From the NCBI RefSeq assembly GCF_024170285.1, contig NZ_JALJXV010000004.1, positions 248,001 to 312,000 of the forward strand: DNA of 64,000 bases. Reading direction: 5' to 3'. Shown here piece after piece: positions 8,915 through 18,464 of the stretch (its first letter is position 1; the number at the start of each line of letters is the position of its first letter). This DNA comes from Natronocella acetinitrilica. Its GTDB lineage: Bacteria > Pseudomonadota > Gammaproteobacteria > Nitrococcales > Aquisalimonadaceae. A program made the position numbers and the translations under genes. The notes below the pieces were generated by a model. It saw only the letters and a list, made by a program, of their open reading frames with translations. It was not told the DNA's origin and ran no database searches.

Positions 8915-11290
8915 ATGAGAATTAGTGCCGAGTGGTTGAAGACCTTGCTGCCGGTGACCGACGCACCCGCGGCGCTGGCTGATCGCCTGACCATGGCGGG
9001 GCTTGAAGTGGATGCCGTCGAGCCCGCGGCGCCGCCGTTCAGCGGCGTGATCGTTGCCGAGATCGAGAACTGCGAACCGCACCCGGGCGCGGACTCCCTG
9101 AAGCTCTGTCGGGTGAACGCGGGTGGCGAGTCCCTGCAGATCGTCTGCGGCGCACCGAACGCGAGGCCGGGGCTGCGTGTGCCGTTGGCCGTTGTCGGTG
9201 CCGAACTGCCGGGAGACCTGCGGATACGCAAGGCGAAACTGCGGGGTGTCGAATCCTACGGCATGCTCTGCTCGGCCCGTGAGCTCGGGCTCAGCGAGGA
9301 TGGCTCGGGCCTCATGGAACTCGCCGCTGATGCGCCGGTGGGAGAGGACCTGCGGCATTACTTGGGGCTGGATGACCAGATCATCGAAGTGGATCTCACC
9401 CCCAATCGCGGTGACTGCCTGGGCATGCTTGGTCTGGCGCGGGAGGTCTCTGCGCTGACAGGTGTGGATTTCCCCGGCCTGCCACTGCAGCCCATCAGCC
9501 CCCGCCACGACGACCAACTCCCTATCCGCCTGGAGGCCGCGGCGGATTGCCCCCGTTACGTAGGCCGCATCATTCGCGGTGTCGACGTGTCGGCGCCCAC
9601 CCCTGTCTGGATGCAGGAGCGCCTGCGCCGGGCGGGTATCCGCAGTCTGGGCCCGGTCGTGGACGTGACCAACTACGTCATGCTCGAGCTCGGTCAGCCC
9701 ATGCACGCCTTTGATCTGGCGCGTTTGCAGGGCGGCATCGTGGTGCGCAAGGCGAGGGCAGGCGAAGCTCTGGAGCTGCTGAATGGCGAGACGGTCGAAC
9801 TGACGCCGGAAACCCTGGTCATTGCCGACGAATCGGTGCCTGTAGCCATGGCAGGGATCATGGGCGGCGAGACCAGCTCGGTGACAGATGGAACCAGCGA
9901 TATCCTGCTGGAGAGTGCCTTCTTCTCGCCGATGGCCATCGCCGGCCGCGCCCGCAGCTACGGCTTGCATACCGAATCCTCCCATCGGTTCGAGCGGGGA
10001 GTGGACCCGGTCATTCAGGCCCAGGCCGCGGAGCGGGCTACCGCGTTGATACTCGAGATCGCTGGTGGCGAGCCCGGTCCCCTTATCGACGTGGTGGACA
10101 GCGTTGCTCTGCCTCCAGCGCGAACCGTCAATCTGCGTGCCTCCCGCATCAGTCGCCTGCTCGGCACGGATATACCGCGGGAGACCGTCACCGGCGTATT
10201 GCAGCGGCTTGGCCTGACTGTGAAAGGCGGTCCGGAGGAATGGCAGGTCAGCGTGCCCGCCTATCGCTTTGATATCTCCATCGAGGCGGATCTGATCGAA
10301 GAGCTGGCCCGCGTCTACGGCTATGACCGCATTCCGGTTCGTCATCCAGCAACGCCGGTGACTGTGTCACCGCAGCCGGAGGCCCATGTTTCCCTTGCGC
10401 GGATTCGCCAACACCTGGTGTCTGACGGCTTCCATGAAGCCGTGAACTACGCCTTCGTCGATGAGCGGGTCCAGGAATTGGTCGATCCGGACTGGAAGCC
10501 CGTCGCCCTCGCGAACCCGTTGTCTGCCGACCTCGCAGTCATGCGGACCAGTCTCTGGCCCGGGTTGCTGCGAACCACAGCACGGAACCAGAGTCGACAG
10601 CAAGAGCGCCTGCGTTTGTTCGAGACAGGTCTTCGCTTTCGCGGCGAACTGGACGCCCTCACCCAGGACGGTGCTGTCGCGGGGGTGATCGCTGGCGCTG
10701 CACTGCCGGAGCAGTGGGGAGCCTCGCGGCGCGTGGTGGATTTTTTTGATCTGAAGGGCGTGGTCGAGTCCCTGGCCGAACTGCGTGGAGATGCCACGGC
10801 ATTCGATTATGTGGCGGACCAGCATCCGGCGCTGCATCCCGGGCAGAGTGCACGGATTGATCTTGATGGAGAGGTGGTGGGCTGGTTGGGTGCGCTGCAT
10901 CCATCGGTGGAGCGGGCGCTGGATCTCAACGGGCCGGTCTTCCTGTTCGAGTTGAAACTCGCCGCTCTGCAGGTCGGTCAAGTGCCTGCCTATCGCGGGC
11001 TATCGCGTTATCCGTCCATTCGGCGGGACCTGGCCCTGGTGGTGGATGAGTCCGTTTCCGAAGCCCGGGTACGGGACTGCATCCTCCGCGCAGGGGGGGA
11101 GACATTGAAGAAAATCGTGCTATTTGATGTGTATCGGGGCAAGGGTGTGCGCGAGAACGCAAGAAGCCTGGGTATAGGCTTGATATTACAGGATTTCTCG
11201 CGCACTCTTACGGATATTGACTGTGATGACATCGTGGAGCGCGTCGTGGCCAGCCTCGGCAGCGAACTCGGTGTGGAACTCAGGGGGTAG
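8915..11290 (+). CDS. pheT: Phenylalanine--tRNA ligase beta subunit
   Basis: Partner of PheS, 791 residues, the usual full-length bacterial form. Domains in order: a tRNA-binding EMAP-like domain (about 40-150), B3/B4 editing domain (about 210-380, with RFERGVDP), B5 domain (about 400-475, [12 protein letters not shown]) and the C-terminal anticodon-binding FDX domain (about 695-790, [16 protein letters not shown]). The ATG at 8915 has GACGAGGA about seven bases upstream. An in-frame TTG two codons earlier gives a slightly longer reading. The intergenic distance from pheS is 53 bases and ihfA follows after 5 bases. Confidence 0.97.
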   Translation: MRISAEWLKTLLPVTDAPAALADRLTMAGLEVDAVEPAAPPFSGVIVAEIENCEPHPGADSLKLCRVNAGGESLQIVCGAPNARPGLRVPLAVVGAELPGDLRIRKAKLRGVESYGMLCSARELGLSEDGSGLMELAADAPVGEDLRHYLGLDDQIIEVDLTPNRGDCLGMLGLAREVSALTGVDFPGLPLQPISPRHDDQLPIRLEAAADCPRYVGRIIRGVDVSAPTPVWMQERLRRAGIRSLGPVVDVTNYVMLELGQPMHAFDLARLQGGIVVRKARAGEALELLNGETVELTPETLVIADESVPVAMAGIMGGETSSVTDGTSDILLESAFFSPMAIAGRARSYGLHTESSHRFERGVDPVIQAQAAERATALILEIAGGEPGPLIDVVDSVALPPARTVNLRASRISRLLGTDIPRETVTGVLQRLGLTVKGGPEEWQVSVPAYRFDISIEADLIEELARVYGYDRIPVRHPATPVTVSPQPEAHVSLARIRQHLVSDGFHEAVNYAFVDERVQELVDPDWKPVALANPLSADLAVMRTSLWPGLLRTTARNQSRQQERLRLFETGLRFRGELDALTQDGAVAGVIAGAALPEQWGASRRVVDFFDLKGVVESLAELRGDATAFDYVADQHPALHPGQSARIDLDGEVVGWLGALHPSVERALDLNGPVFLFELKLAALQVGQVPAYRGLSRYPSIRRDLALVVDESVSEARVRDCILRAGGETLKKIVLFDVYRGKGVRENARSLGIGLILQDFSRTLTDIDCDDIVERVVASLGSELGVELRG

Positions 11291-11295
11291 TTTCA

Positions 11296-11598
11296 GTGGC
11301 ATTGACCAAGGCTGACATGGCCGAGCGCCTGTTCGAGGAAGTGGGGCTGAACAAGCGCGAAGCGAAGGAACTGGTGGAATCCTTCTTCGAGGAAATCCGC
11401 TCGGCGCTGGAGGATGGGACCAGCGTCAAGCTGTCCGGCTTCGGCAACTTTGATCTCAGAGACAAAAGCGAGCGCCCAGGGCGCAATCCAAAAACCGGAG
11501 AGGAGATCCCGATTTCAGCGCGGCGCGTGGTGACTTTTCGCCCGGGCCAGAAGCTGAAGTCGCGAGTGGAAGCCTATGCTGGAAGCAGCGAACAATAA
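11296..11598 (+). CDS. ihfA: Integration host factor subunit alpha
   Basis: A 100-residue DNA-bending protein that pairs with IhfB, binds specific sites and folds DNA sharply during transcription, recombination and replication. It carries the HU/IHF signature [26 protein letters not shown], including the beta-arm proline that intercalates into DNA. The start is GTG at 11296 behind a G-rich ribosome site. The position directly after pheT is the conserved gammaproteobacterial arrangement. Its 3' end overlaps the merR-type gene by 23 bases, implying coupled translation. Confidence 0.97.
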   Translation: MALTKADMAERLFEEVGLNKREAKELVESFFEEIRSALEDGTSVKLSGFGNFDLRDKSERPGRNPKTGEEIPISARRVVTFRPGQKLKSRVEAYAGSSEQ

Positions 11599-11932
11599 CG
11601 AACTGCCGGCGATCCCCGCCAAACGGTATTTCACAATTGGTGAGGTCAGTGAGCTCTGTGGGGTCAAACCCCACGTTCTGCGCTACTGGGAGCAGGAGTT
11701 CCCGCAGGTGCGCCCGGTGAAGCGGCGGGGCAATCGTCGCTATTACCAGCGACAGGATGTCATCATCATCCGCCAGATCAGGTCGCTGCTCTATGAGCAG
11801 GGCTTCACCATCGGCGGTGCTCGTCAGCGCCTCTCAGGTGATGATGCAAAGGAAGACCTCAACCAGAGCCAGCAGGTGATTCACCAGGTCCGCGTGGAGC
11901 TGGAAGAAATCTACCACTTGCTGAAGCGCTAG
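11576..11932 (+). CDS. MerR family transcriptional regulator
   Basis: A 118-residue regulator with the N-terminal MerR winged helix ([24 protein letters not shown], residues about 19-42), the [33 protein letters not shown] wing/helix region and a short C-terminal dimerisation helix. There is no metal-binding or large effector domain, as in the small MerR proteins commonly encoded right after ihfA in gammaproteobacteria. The target is not known. It overlaps ihfA by 23 bases and ends the operon. The tRNA-Pro gene that often follows in related genomes is not present. Confidence 0.93.
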   Translation: MLEAANNNELPAIPAKRYFTIGEVSELCGVKPHVLRYWEQEFPQVRPVKRRGNRRYYQRQDVIIIRQIRSLLYEQGFTIGGARQRLSGDDAKEDLNQSQQVIHQVRVELEEIYHLLKR

Positions 11933-11959
11933 CGAGACCCTGGGCCAGCCCTCTTCTGC

Positions 11960-11992
11960 ACGGCGTCCTCTCGGGCGCCGTTTTCTGATTTT
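11960..11992 (+). terminator. Terminator of the thrS-merR block
   Basis: ACGGCG (11960-11965) and CGCCGT (11976-11981) form a 6-bp stem, followed by TTTTCTGATTTT. It lies 27 bases after the merR-type stop and fits an intrinsic terminator. Confidence 0.6.
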
Positions 11993-12006
11993 CCTTCCCC
12001 TGTTGT

Positions 12007-12023
12007 CAACATGCAGCATGTTG
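12007..12023. promoter_or_regulatory. Perfect 17-base palindrome upstream of lamB
   Basis: CAACATGCAGCATGTTG is an 8+1+8 perfect inverted repeat, 15 bases upstream of the HexR-type box and about 320 bases before the lamB start. It is distinct from the HexR pattern and may be the operator of another regulator. No cognate regulator is identified. Confidence 0.45.
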
Positions 12024-12038
12024 CGCTGCGTCATCATA

Positions 12039-12053
12039 TGTAGCCAAGCTACA
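12039..12053. promoter_or_regulatory. HexR-type operator upstream of lamB
   Basis: TGTAGCCAAGCTACA is a perfect 6+3+6 palindrome close to the published HexR pattern (TGTARTWWWATYACA-like), and closely matches the boxes at zwf and edd in this window. It lies just upstream of the AT-rich lamB promoter region, so HexR probably represses lamB and possibly the glucosidase genes downstream. Confidence 0.7.
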
Positions 12054-12346
12054 AGAATAAAGTTCTTATAAATATATAAAAAACAATTATTTAAAAATAA
12101 ATGCGCGTATTTGTTCATCTTTATGATTGACTACAACCATTAATCCGGTATTTTTGCTACAAGTCTGTCGTCCTGAAGCAACCTTCGTTGTTGCGAGGCC
12201 ACAGATTGTCGTCCGGTTCTACCGGATCATTGATGGGGGTTCTCGTTTCCTGCGTGTCATCCCCGGTATGGAAGCCGCCGGCTTTGTCCGGCCACGATAA
12301 GCCGCGTCCCTAGAGCGGCCTGTTCGAATATGAAAAGGAGGGGTCA
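12054..12346 (+). promoter_or_regulatory. AT-rich promoter and leader region of lamB
   Basis: The stretch 12054-12115 is strikingly A/T-rich in otherwise GC-rich DNA and offers several -10-like elements (TATAAA at 12067-12072 and overlapping TATATA). No convincing -35 could be fixed. The rest of the gap to the lamB start holds half-sites resembling the HexR box (CTACAA near 12131 and 12158) and no coding sequence I can support. Confidence 0.5.
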
Positions 12347-13582
12347 ATGACCAAGTTCCGCAAAGCAGTACTGCCTGCGTTGACTGCGGCGTCCGCCGCA
12401 ATGGTGACGCAAACCGCTCTCGCCATTGATTTCAGTGGGTATCTGCGCTCCGGTGTGGGTGGTAACTCGGAAGGTGGCGCGCAGGAGTGCTTCGCACTTC
12501 CCGGTGCGAGCAGCAAGTACCGTCTCGGTAACGAATGTGAAACCTATGCCGAAATCGGCCTGGGGACCAATATCTTCGAGGGGCCGGACGGGGCGTACTT
12601 CCGGGTGCAGACCCGCTTCGCCCTGGCCACCGATCAGGACGCATCCTACGAGCCGATTGTCGATTCTGAAACGGGTGACGGTTGGTGGATTCCCGAAGCC
12701 TACGTCGAGGCCGGTAACCTGTTCGGCGGTGCCTTCGCCAACGCCAGCTTCTGGGTCGGCAAGCGCTTTTATCAGCGGCACGACGTGCACATCACGGATT
12801 ACTTCTACTGGAACAACAGTGGCCCGGGCGCCGGCGTCCAGGGTGTCGATCTCGGCTTCGCCGATCTGTCGTATGCCTATCGCCGCGATACCGATCGCAG
12901 CTTTGATTCGTCAACCGTAGCCCTCGAGTCCCACGATCTGCGCCTTGGCAATATTGCCGTGAATCCGGGCGGTGCCCTGGAGCTGGGTGTGACCTACGCC
13001 CGTCATGACGAAGATCTTGACGACCTGGACGCCGAGGACTTTGACGGCGATGACGGCCTGCTCTTTACCATTCAGCACTTCCAGGACGGTGTGCTTGGCG
13101 GCTTCAACAAGCTGGCTGTCCAGTATGGCACGGGCCCCTACGGCGCGCAGGCGGGTGCCGGTGCCATTGGCCTGAACGACGATGCCAAGGTTCTTCGCGT
13201 GGTTGAGCAGCTGCTGTTCCAGGTCACCGACAACTGGTCCGGCATGTTCACCGCCGTCTACGAGGATCAGGACGACGTGCAGACCTGGTACTCGGTGGGC
13301 ATCCGCCCGATCTACCATGTGAACCAGTATTTTGACCTGGCTACGGAGATCGGCTACGACTACGTAAGCCCGGAGGAGGGTGACAGCCGCAACCTGACGA
13401 AGGTGACCTTCGCAGCCCAGCTCAGCCCCGAGATGGCCTTCTTCTCGCGGCCGAACCTGCGGGCATTTGTCACCTACGCCACCTGGAACGATGCCGCAGA
13501 CGAGGCAGGTATCGCCAATGGTGTATTCGACGGCAGCACCGACGGCTTTACCTACGGCTTCCAGGCGGAAACCTGGTGGTAG
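12347..13582 (+). CDS. lamB: LamB-type carbohydrate porin (maltoporin family)
   Basis: Outer-membrane trimeric sugar-specific porin, 411 residues including a signal peptide of about 26 residues cleaved after ALA. The mature start IDFSGYLRSGVG is typical of LamB. Further landmarks are SKYRLGNECETYAEIGLG, FWVGKRFYQRHDVHITDYFYWNNSGPGAGV and the C-terminal aromatic ending ETWW needed for outer-membrane insertion. An AAAAGGAGG ribosome site precedes the ATG. A HexR-type box upstream and the alpha-glucosidase downstream imply uptake of maltose-like or other alpha-glucosides. A terminator follows. A sucrose or trehalose specificity is equally possible. Confidence 0.95.
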   Translation: MTKFRKAVLPALTAASAAMVTQTALAIDFSGYLRSGVGGNSEGGAQECFALPGASSKYRLGNECETYAEIGLGTNIFEGPDGAYFRVQTRFALATDQDASYEPIVDSETGDGWWIPEAYVEAGNLFGGAFANASFWVGKRFYQRHDVHITDYFYWNNSGPGAGVQGVDLGFADLSYAYRRDTDRSFDSSTVALESHDLRLGNIAVNPGGALELGVTYARHDEDLDDLDAEDFDGDDGLLFTIQHFQDGVLGGFNKLAVQYGTGPYGAQAGAGAIGLNDDAKVLRVVEQLLFQVTDNWSGMFTAVYEDQDDVQTWYSVGIRPIYHVNQYFDLATEIGYDYVSPEEGDSRNLTKVTFAAQLSPEMAFFSRPNLRAFVTYATWNDAADEAGIANGVFDGSTDGFTYGFQAETWW

Positions 13583-13613
13583 ACCGATAGCAACGGCTTG
13601 ATGCCGTTCACAT

Positions 13614-13653
13614 CGGGGCGGTTGGGCTGCAAACCCATCCGCCCCGGTTTATT
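13614..13653 (+). terminator. Intrinsic terminator after lamB
   Basis: The stem pairs 13614-13626 with 13634-13646 (outer half CGGGGCGG with CCGCCCCG, one T-T mismatch inside), followed by TTTATT. It probably makes lamB mRNA separate from, or more abundant than, the downstream glucosidase message. Confidence 0.75.
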
Positions 13654-13749
13654 GTCTGGCCCGCGATCGCCGGCGGCGGGCAAAGACACGGATTGCAGCG
13701 CCGGCATTCGTAAACAGCAGCCTCGGGATGGGGCGAAGACAGGGTTTTC

Positions 13750-15384
13750 ATGAAGCGAGACGATCAGAACTGGTGGCGCGGAGGCGTCATATATCAGATC
13801 TACCCGCGGAGCTACCTCGACACCTCTGGCGACGGAATCGGCGATCTTCGGGGCGTGACCGAGAAGCTGGACTACATTGCCTCGCTGGGCGTTGATGCGA
13901 TCTGGCTGTCGCCGTTTTTCCGTTCACCCATGAAGGATTTCGGCTATGACGTGTCCGACTACAGGGACGTCGATCCGATGTTCGGTAGCCTCGAGGACTT
14001 CGACGCACTGGTGATCAAGGCCCATGCGTTGGGGCTCAAGGTGATGATTGACCAGGTGCTCAGTCACACCTCGGACCAGCACCCGTGGTTTATCGAAAGC
14101 CGCGAGAGCCGCGACAATGCGCGGGCGGACTGGTACGTCTGGGCCGATCCGCAGCCCGATGGTTCACCGCCCAATAACTGGCTGTCGATCTTCGGTGGAT
14201 CCGCCTGGGAGTGGGGTACCCGGCGCCGGCAATACTATCTGCACAATTTCCTGACCAGCCAGCCGGACCTCAACTTCCACAATCCGGACGTGCAGGATGC
14301 CGTGCTCGCCGACGTGCAGTTCTGGCTGGATCGCGGTGTCGACGGCTTTCGGCTCGATACGGTGAATTTCTATTTCCACGATCAGCAGCTGCGTTCCAAC
14401 CCGCCGGCGCGCGACCCCTATGCGGCGACGACTGCGCCTCCGGACAACCCCTACATTTTCCAGGATCACGTCTACGACAAGACGCGCCCCGAAAACATCG
14501 ATTTTCTGAAGCGATTCCGGGCCCTGCTGGACCGTTATACGGATCGCGCCTCGGTGGGCGAGCTCGGCGTGGATAACGCCCTGGAGGCGATGGCAGAGTA
14601 CACTGCCGGCCGCAATCGCTTGCACATGGCGTATTCCTTCGAACTGCTGACGCCGCGCACCGGCGCTGCCTACATCCGCAAGACCATCGAGGATCTCGAG
14701 GAGAGTATCGGGGATGGCTGGGTGTGCTGGTCCATCGGCAACCACGATGTCATGCGGGTAGTAACCCGCTGGGGTGGTGATGAGGCCAGCGCCGAGATGA
14801 GCAAAGCCTATCTGGCTCTATTGCTCTCGCTCCGGGGCAGTGTCTGCATCTATCAGGGCGAAGAGCTGGGGCTCGACGAGGCGGATATCCCTTACGAGCG
14901 CCTGCAGGACCCCTACGGCATCAAGTTCTGGCCTCGCTTCAAGGGCCGTGACGGTTGCCGCACGCCCATGCCCTGGCACCGTGGTGAGCCCCATGGTGGC
15001 TTCACGCGAGGCGAGCCATGGCTGCCCGTCCCGGCAGAGCACAAGGCGCTGGCCGTGGATGTGCAGGACACTCAGGAAGACTCGGTGCTCAATGCCTATC
15101 GAAGGCTGCTTAAGTGGCGTCGGGATCATCCGGCGTTGCGAGACGGTAGTATCCGGTTTCTCGATGCACCAGAGGATGTGCTGTTGTTCATCCGCGACTG
15201 CGATGAGGAACGTCTGTTGGTCGCCATCAACCTGGCAGGCGAGGCGCGCCAGTTTCCACTATCTGGCGGGCTTCGTGCAGAGAGCCTCGGTGGACATGGA
15301 TTTTCCGGTAGCGAGTCGGGCGGGGAGGTCATGCTGCCTCCATGGGGCGTCTGGTTCGGGGATCTGCCGATCTTGGAGGAGTAG
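13750..15384 (+). CDS. Cytoplasmic alpha-glucosidase, glycoside hydrolase family 13
   Basis: A 544-residue GH13 enzyme with no signal peptide, so it acts on sugars already imported. It starts with WWRGGVIYQIYPRSY, then has SHTSDQHPWF. The catalytic residues are readable: nucleophile Asp203 (GFRLDTVN), acid/base Glu271 (VGELG) and transition-state Asp333 (GNHD). The VNFYFHDQQLR segment after the nucleophile resembles Halomonas-type alpha-glucosidases (GH13 subfamily 23) that hydrolyse maltose, sucrose and small alpha-glucosides. The product glucose would feed the neighbouring glucokinase. It is followed 14 bases later by an ABC ATPase gene. Confidence 0.93.
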   Translation: MKRDDQNWWRGGVIYQIYPRSYLDTSGDGIGDLRGVTEKLDYIASLGVDAIWLSPFFRSPMKDFGYDVSDYRDVDPMFGSLEDFDALVIKAHALGLKVMIDQVLSHTSDQHPWFIESRESRDNARADWYVWADPQPDGSPPNNWLSIFGGSAWEWGTRRRQYYLHNFLTSQPDLNFHNPDVQDAVLADVQFWLDRGVDGFRLDTVNFYFHDQQLRSNPPARDPYAATTAPPDNPYIFQDHVYDKTRPENIDFLKRFRALLDRYTDRASVGELGVDNALEAMAEYTAGRNRLHMAYSFELLTPRTGAAYIRKTIEDLEESIGDGWVCWSIGNHDVMRVVTRWGGDEASAEMSKAYLALLLSLRGSVCIYQGEELGLDEADIPYERLQDPYGIKFWPRFKGRDGCRTPMPWHRGEPHGGFTRGEPWLPVPAEHKALAVDVQDTQEDSVLNAYRRLLKWRRDHPALRDGSIRFLDAPEDVLLFIRDCDEERLLVAINLAGEARQFPLSGGLRAESLGGHGFSGSESGGEVMLPPWGVWFGDLPILEE

Positions 15385-15398
15385 AGGGAGAAAAGAGC

Positions 15399-16541
15399 AT
15401 GGGAGACGTGGTCCTCAGGAATGTCGAGAAGTCTTTCGGGTCCACCAAGGTGATTCACGGGGTGGACATCGAGATCAAGCATGGCGAATTCGCGGTCTTC
15501 GTCGGTCCATCCGGGTGCGGCAAATCGACGCTGCTGCGCCTGGTTGCCGGTCTTGAGGAGATTACTGGCGGAGATCTGCACATCGGGGGTAATCGCGTCA
15601 ACGACGTGCCGCCGGCGAAGCGCGGCATTGCCATGGTCTTCCAATCCTATGCGCTGTATCCGCACATGACCGTACGGGAGAACATGGGTTTCGCGCTGAA
15701 GCTCGCCCGCCGGCCGGAGGACGAGCGCCAGCGCATGGTGGAGCAGGCGGCGAAGATCCTGCAGATCGAACCGTTGCTGGAGCGCAAACCCAAGGACCTC
15801 TCCGGCGGGCAACGTCAGCGCGTCGCCATCGGCCGTGCCATCGTTCGCAAGCCGGAGGTGTTTCTCTTCGACGAGCCGCTGTCCAATCTGGATGCATCGC
15901 TGCGCGTCCAGATGCGCATCGAACTCACCAAGCTCCATGAGGAGCTGGGTGCGACGATGATCTACGTGACCCATGATCAGGTCGAGGCCATGACCATGGC
16001 GGACAAGATTGTGGTGCTCAATGCCGGTCGGGTGGAGCAGATCGGCGCGCCGCTGGATCTCTACCATCATCCTGAGAATCTCTTCGTCGCGCGATTCATC
16101 GGTTCGCCGAACATGAATCTGTTGCGTGGCGAGATGGTCAGCGGTAGCTCGGAGCAGGCGACTATTCGACTCACCAGTGGCGAAGAAGTGGTGGTGGCGG
16201 TTAATGCAGAGGGCGCTGCTGCGGGAGATGACATCACGCTGGGTGTGCGGCCGGAGCATCTGGACCACGCCGCCGACACAAGTACCGATTCCGCCGCATT
16301 GACGGGTGAGGTCAGCGTGATCGAGCATCTTGGTGAGTCGACGCTAATCTATCTGGCGCTGTCTGCCGCCGAAGAGCCGGTGGTGGCGCGATTCCCGGGT
16401 GACGCCAGGTTCTCCATCGGGGACAAGGTATCCCTTGGGTTGAAAGAGGAAGACTGCCACCTTTTCAACGCCGATGGCGTTGCTTTCCCGCGGACGCGGG
16501 TGCGCCTTAACAAGGACAGTGAGGCAATCAAGGTCGCCTGA
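15399..16541 (+). CDS. Sugar ABC transporter ATP-binding protein (MsmX/UgpC/MalK type)
   Basis: A 380-residue ATPase energising a carbohydrate importer. It has Walker A GPSGCGKST, Q-loop FQSYALYPHMTV, signature LSGGQRQRVAIGRA, Walker B EVFLFDEPLSNLD and H-loop VTHDQVEAM, followed by a MalK-like C-terminal OB/TOBE domain (from about residue 240, with the GVRPEHLD motif). The ATG at 15399 is chosen because GGGAG lies upstream and the protein then starts MGDVVLRNVEKSFG. A second, clearly homologous ATPase is encoded at 30146, with the permeases. This copy pairs with the glucosidase and has no adjacent permease genes. Confidence 0.95.
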   Translation: MGDVVLRNVEKSFGSTKVIHGVDIEIKHGEFAVFVGPSGCGKSTLLRLVAGLEEITGGDLHIGGNRVNDVPPAKRGIAMVFQSYALYPHMTVRENMGFALKLARRPEDERQRMVEQAAKILQIEPLLERKPKDLSGGQRQRVAIGRAIVRKPEVFLFDEPLSNLDASLRVQMRIELTKLHEELGATMIYVTHDQVEAMTMADKIVVLNAGRVEQIGAPLDLYHHPENLFVARFIGSPNMNLLRGEMVSGSSEQATIRLTSGEEVVVAVNAEGAAAGDDITLGVRPEHLDHAADTSTDSAALTGEVSVIEHLGESTLIYLALSAAEEPVVARFPGDARFSIGDKVSLGLKEEDCHLFNADGVAFPRTRVRLNKDSEAIKVA

Positions 16542-16560
16542 AAGGTGTCAGGCGACCTTG
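16529..16560. terminator. Hairpin between convergent ATPase gene and hexR
   Basis: A perfect 13-bp inverted repeat (arms 16529-16541 and 16548-16560; each arm contains AAGGTCGCC or its complement) with a 6-base loop. The left arm contains the ATPase stop codon. It lacks a T run, but its position between convergent genes suggests a bidirectional stop or an mRNA 3'-end stabiliser. Confidence 0.6.
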
Positions 16561-16564
16561 CCGC

Positions 16565-17410
16565 TCAGGCCGGGTCGCCCTGCACGCGTTTTTCCGCCAG
16601 ATTGCGCTTGGTCTTCTCAAGTTGCTTGACCAGATCCGGGCCTCGACGCAGCGCCACGCCCACCGCGAGTATGTCGCTGATCGTCAGATGCGCGATTCTC
16701 GAGGTCATGGGCGTGTAGGTGTCAGTGTCCTCCGAGACATCTGCGAACAGGGCCACGGAACTGACCTCCGCCAGGGGTGAGCCGCAGGCTGTGATTGCCA
16801 CGACGTCGGCACCCGCCTCACGCGCAAGCTCCGCGCTGCGAACAATGTCCGCTGAACGCCCCGTGTGCGAAATGGCCACCACTGCGCTTCCGGGCTTGAG
16901 GATGGCCGCCGACATGCTGTGGATGTGTGGGTCGGTATAGGCCACAGTTGGCACACCCAGACGAAAGAACTTGTGCTGCGCATCCTGCGCCACGATGCCT
17001 GATGCGCCATGACCATAGAATTCGATGCGATCGGCGTTGGCCAGCAAAGTGATGGCCCGCTCCAGGGCGTCGGTGTTCACATGGTTGCGCACCTGCACCA
17101 GGGTGGCGATGGCTCGGTCGAAGATCTTGGCGGAGAGATCTTCGGCGCGGTCGCCAGGATTGACTCCGCTATAGATATACGGGATGCCGCTGGCCAGGCT
17201 GCCGGCAAGCCGGAGTTTGAAATCCTGAAAGCCCGCACAGCCAATGGCGCGACAGAAGCGGATCACAGTCGGTTCGCTGACGTTGGCCTCTTCCGCGATG
17301 GTGGCGATCGGGGCGCTGATCACGGCATTGGGGCGGTTCAGCACGAGATCGGCCACTTTCTGCTCGGATCGCCGAAGACCGCTTCTCAAGGCCTTGATTC
17401 GGGCTAGCAT
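16565..17410 (-). CDS. hexR: HexR, RpiR-family repressor of hexose catabolism
   Basis: A 281-residue RpiR-family regulator: an N-terminal helix-turn-helix (about 1-77, with VSEPTVIRFCRAIGCAGFQDFK) and a C-terminal SIS sugar-phosphate-binding domain (about 120-260, with FYGHGASGIVAQDAQHKFFRLG and AISHTGRSADIV). HexR proteins bind KDPG, the ED intermediate, and release operators near zwf, edd, gap and pyk. The start at 17410 is the family start (MLARIKALRS) with AGGAG upstream. It follows glk by 76 bases as the last gene of zwf-pgl-glk-hexR, so it would be autoregulated from the zwf operator. Confidence 0.93.
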   Translation of the reverse strand: MLARIKALRSGLRRSEQKVADLVLNRPNAVISAPIATIAEEANVSEPTVIRFCRAIGCAGFQDFKLRLAGSLASGIPYIYSGVNPGDRAEDLSAKIFDRAIATLVQVRNHVNTDALERAITLLANADRIEFYGHGASGIVAQDAQHKFFRLGVPTVAYTDPHIHSMSAAILKPGSAVVAISHTGRSADIVRSAELAREAGADVVAITACGSPLAEVSSVALFADVSEDTDTYTPMTSRIAHLTISDILAVGVALRRGPDLVKQLEKTKRNLAEKRVQGDPA

Positions 17411-17486
17411 CGCGCGATGACTCCTGGAGTGGTTGTTGAATACAGTAGCACGCTGATCCGTTCCGGCGACGTGCAAGTGGTGTTGC

Positions 17487-18464
17487 TCATCTTGCGTGCA
17501 GTGGCGTGAACCCCCGCGCCAGGCCCATGAGCGCGGGCTGCGCGGCCGTGACCAGCGTGCCGGGAATGGGGGCGAGATAGTCACTGAATCGGCCGTGGGC
17601 CTCGAAGCGTTGCCGGAACAGGTCTCGGTCGAACAACGCGCCCAGGCGCGGCACGATACCGCCACAAATATAGAAGCCACCGCGGGCACCGAGCGTCAGT
17701 ACCAGGTTACCGGTGACGTTGCCGAGAATGCCCGCAAACGTGCGCAGGGTGAGAAGGCAGAGTTCACAATCCCCCTGGCGCGCACGCTCGACAATCACTG
17801 GCGCGCTCAGCGAATCCCCCGCTTGTCCGTGGATTTGCACCAGCGCCCCATGGATGTTGGCAATCCCCATCCCGGAGACAACACGCTCGGCGGACACATG
17901 GTCATGATTCTGTCGCAGCGTGCGCAGCAGTTCGATTTCGAGGTCCGTGGCCGGGCTGAAGCTGACATGGCCACCTTCACCCTGTAGCGGAATCCAGCCA
18001 TCCGCCGCCGGCAGCAGGCCGGAGACCCCAAGTCCGGTGCCTGGGCCAAGCACGGCGATGGCGCAACCGGGTGCTGGAGTGTCGCCGCCCAGTGGCGTCT
18101 TGTCGGCTGCCGCCAGGTGCGGTACCGCCAGCGCCTGGGCGGTGAAGTCGTTCAGTAGATGCAACTCGGCCAGATGGAGGGCCCGGCGGGTCTGCTCGAT
18201 GGAGAACGACCAATGGTGATTGGTCATGCGGACGTGATCGCCAGTTACCGGCGTGGCGATCGCCATGGCGGCCTGTTTCGGGCGCGGGCCATCCGTGGTG
18301 ATCAGGTAGGCCTCGACGGCCTCGGTCAGTGTTGCATGGTCGGCACAGGCCAGAACCCGCTGCTGCTCGGGAGCGCCCCCCGTTGCTTGCTGTATGGCAA
18401 AACGCGCGTTGGTCCCCCCGATATCGGCGAGCAGCCAGGGTTTCTCACGGAGACCAGTAGACAT
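17487..18464 (-). CDS. glk: Glucokinase (Glk family)
   Basis: A 325-residue ATP-dependent kinase phosphorylating glucose to glucose 6-phosphate. It has the phosphate-binding motif LLADIGGTNARFAI near the N terminus, LLNDFTAQALAVPHL, the GPGTGLGVSGL and GEGGHVSFSP segments, and a C-terminal GGFYICGGIVPRLG glycine region, as in the E. coli-type glucokinase family. The start at 18464 (MSTGLREKPWLLADIGG) overlaps the end of pgl by 20 bases, suggesting translational coupling. It links glucose released by the alpha-glucosidase to Zwf and Pgl. Confidence 0.95.
   Translation of the reverse strand: MSTGLREKPWLLADIGGTNARFAIQQATGGAPEQQRVLACADHATLTEAVEAYLITTDGPRPKQAAMAIATPVTGDHVRMTNHHWSFSIEQTRRALHLAELHLLNDFTAQALAVPHLAAADKTPLGGDTPAPGCAIAVLGPGTGLGVSGLLPAADGWIPLQGEGGHVSFSPATDLEIELLRTLRQNHDHVSAERVVSGMGIANIHGALVQIHGQAGDSLSAPVIVERARQGDCELCLLTLRTFAGILGNVTGNLVLTLGARGGFYICGGIVPRLGALFDRDLFRQRFEAHGRFSDYLAPIPGTLVTAAQPALMGLARGFTPLHAR

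Noticed and set aside
11933-12346. Possible tRNA gene after the ihfA-merR pair, as found in some related bacteria
   Set aside because: No cloverleaf or T-arm GTTCGA-type sequence could be found; the region is a terminator and an AT-rich promoter.
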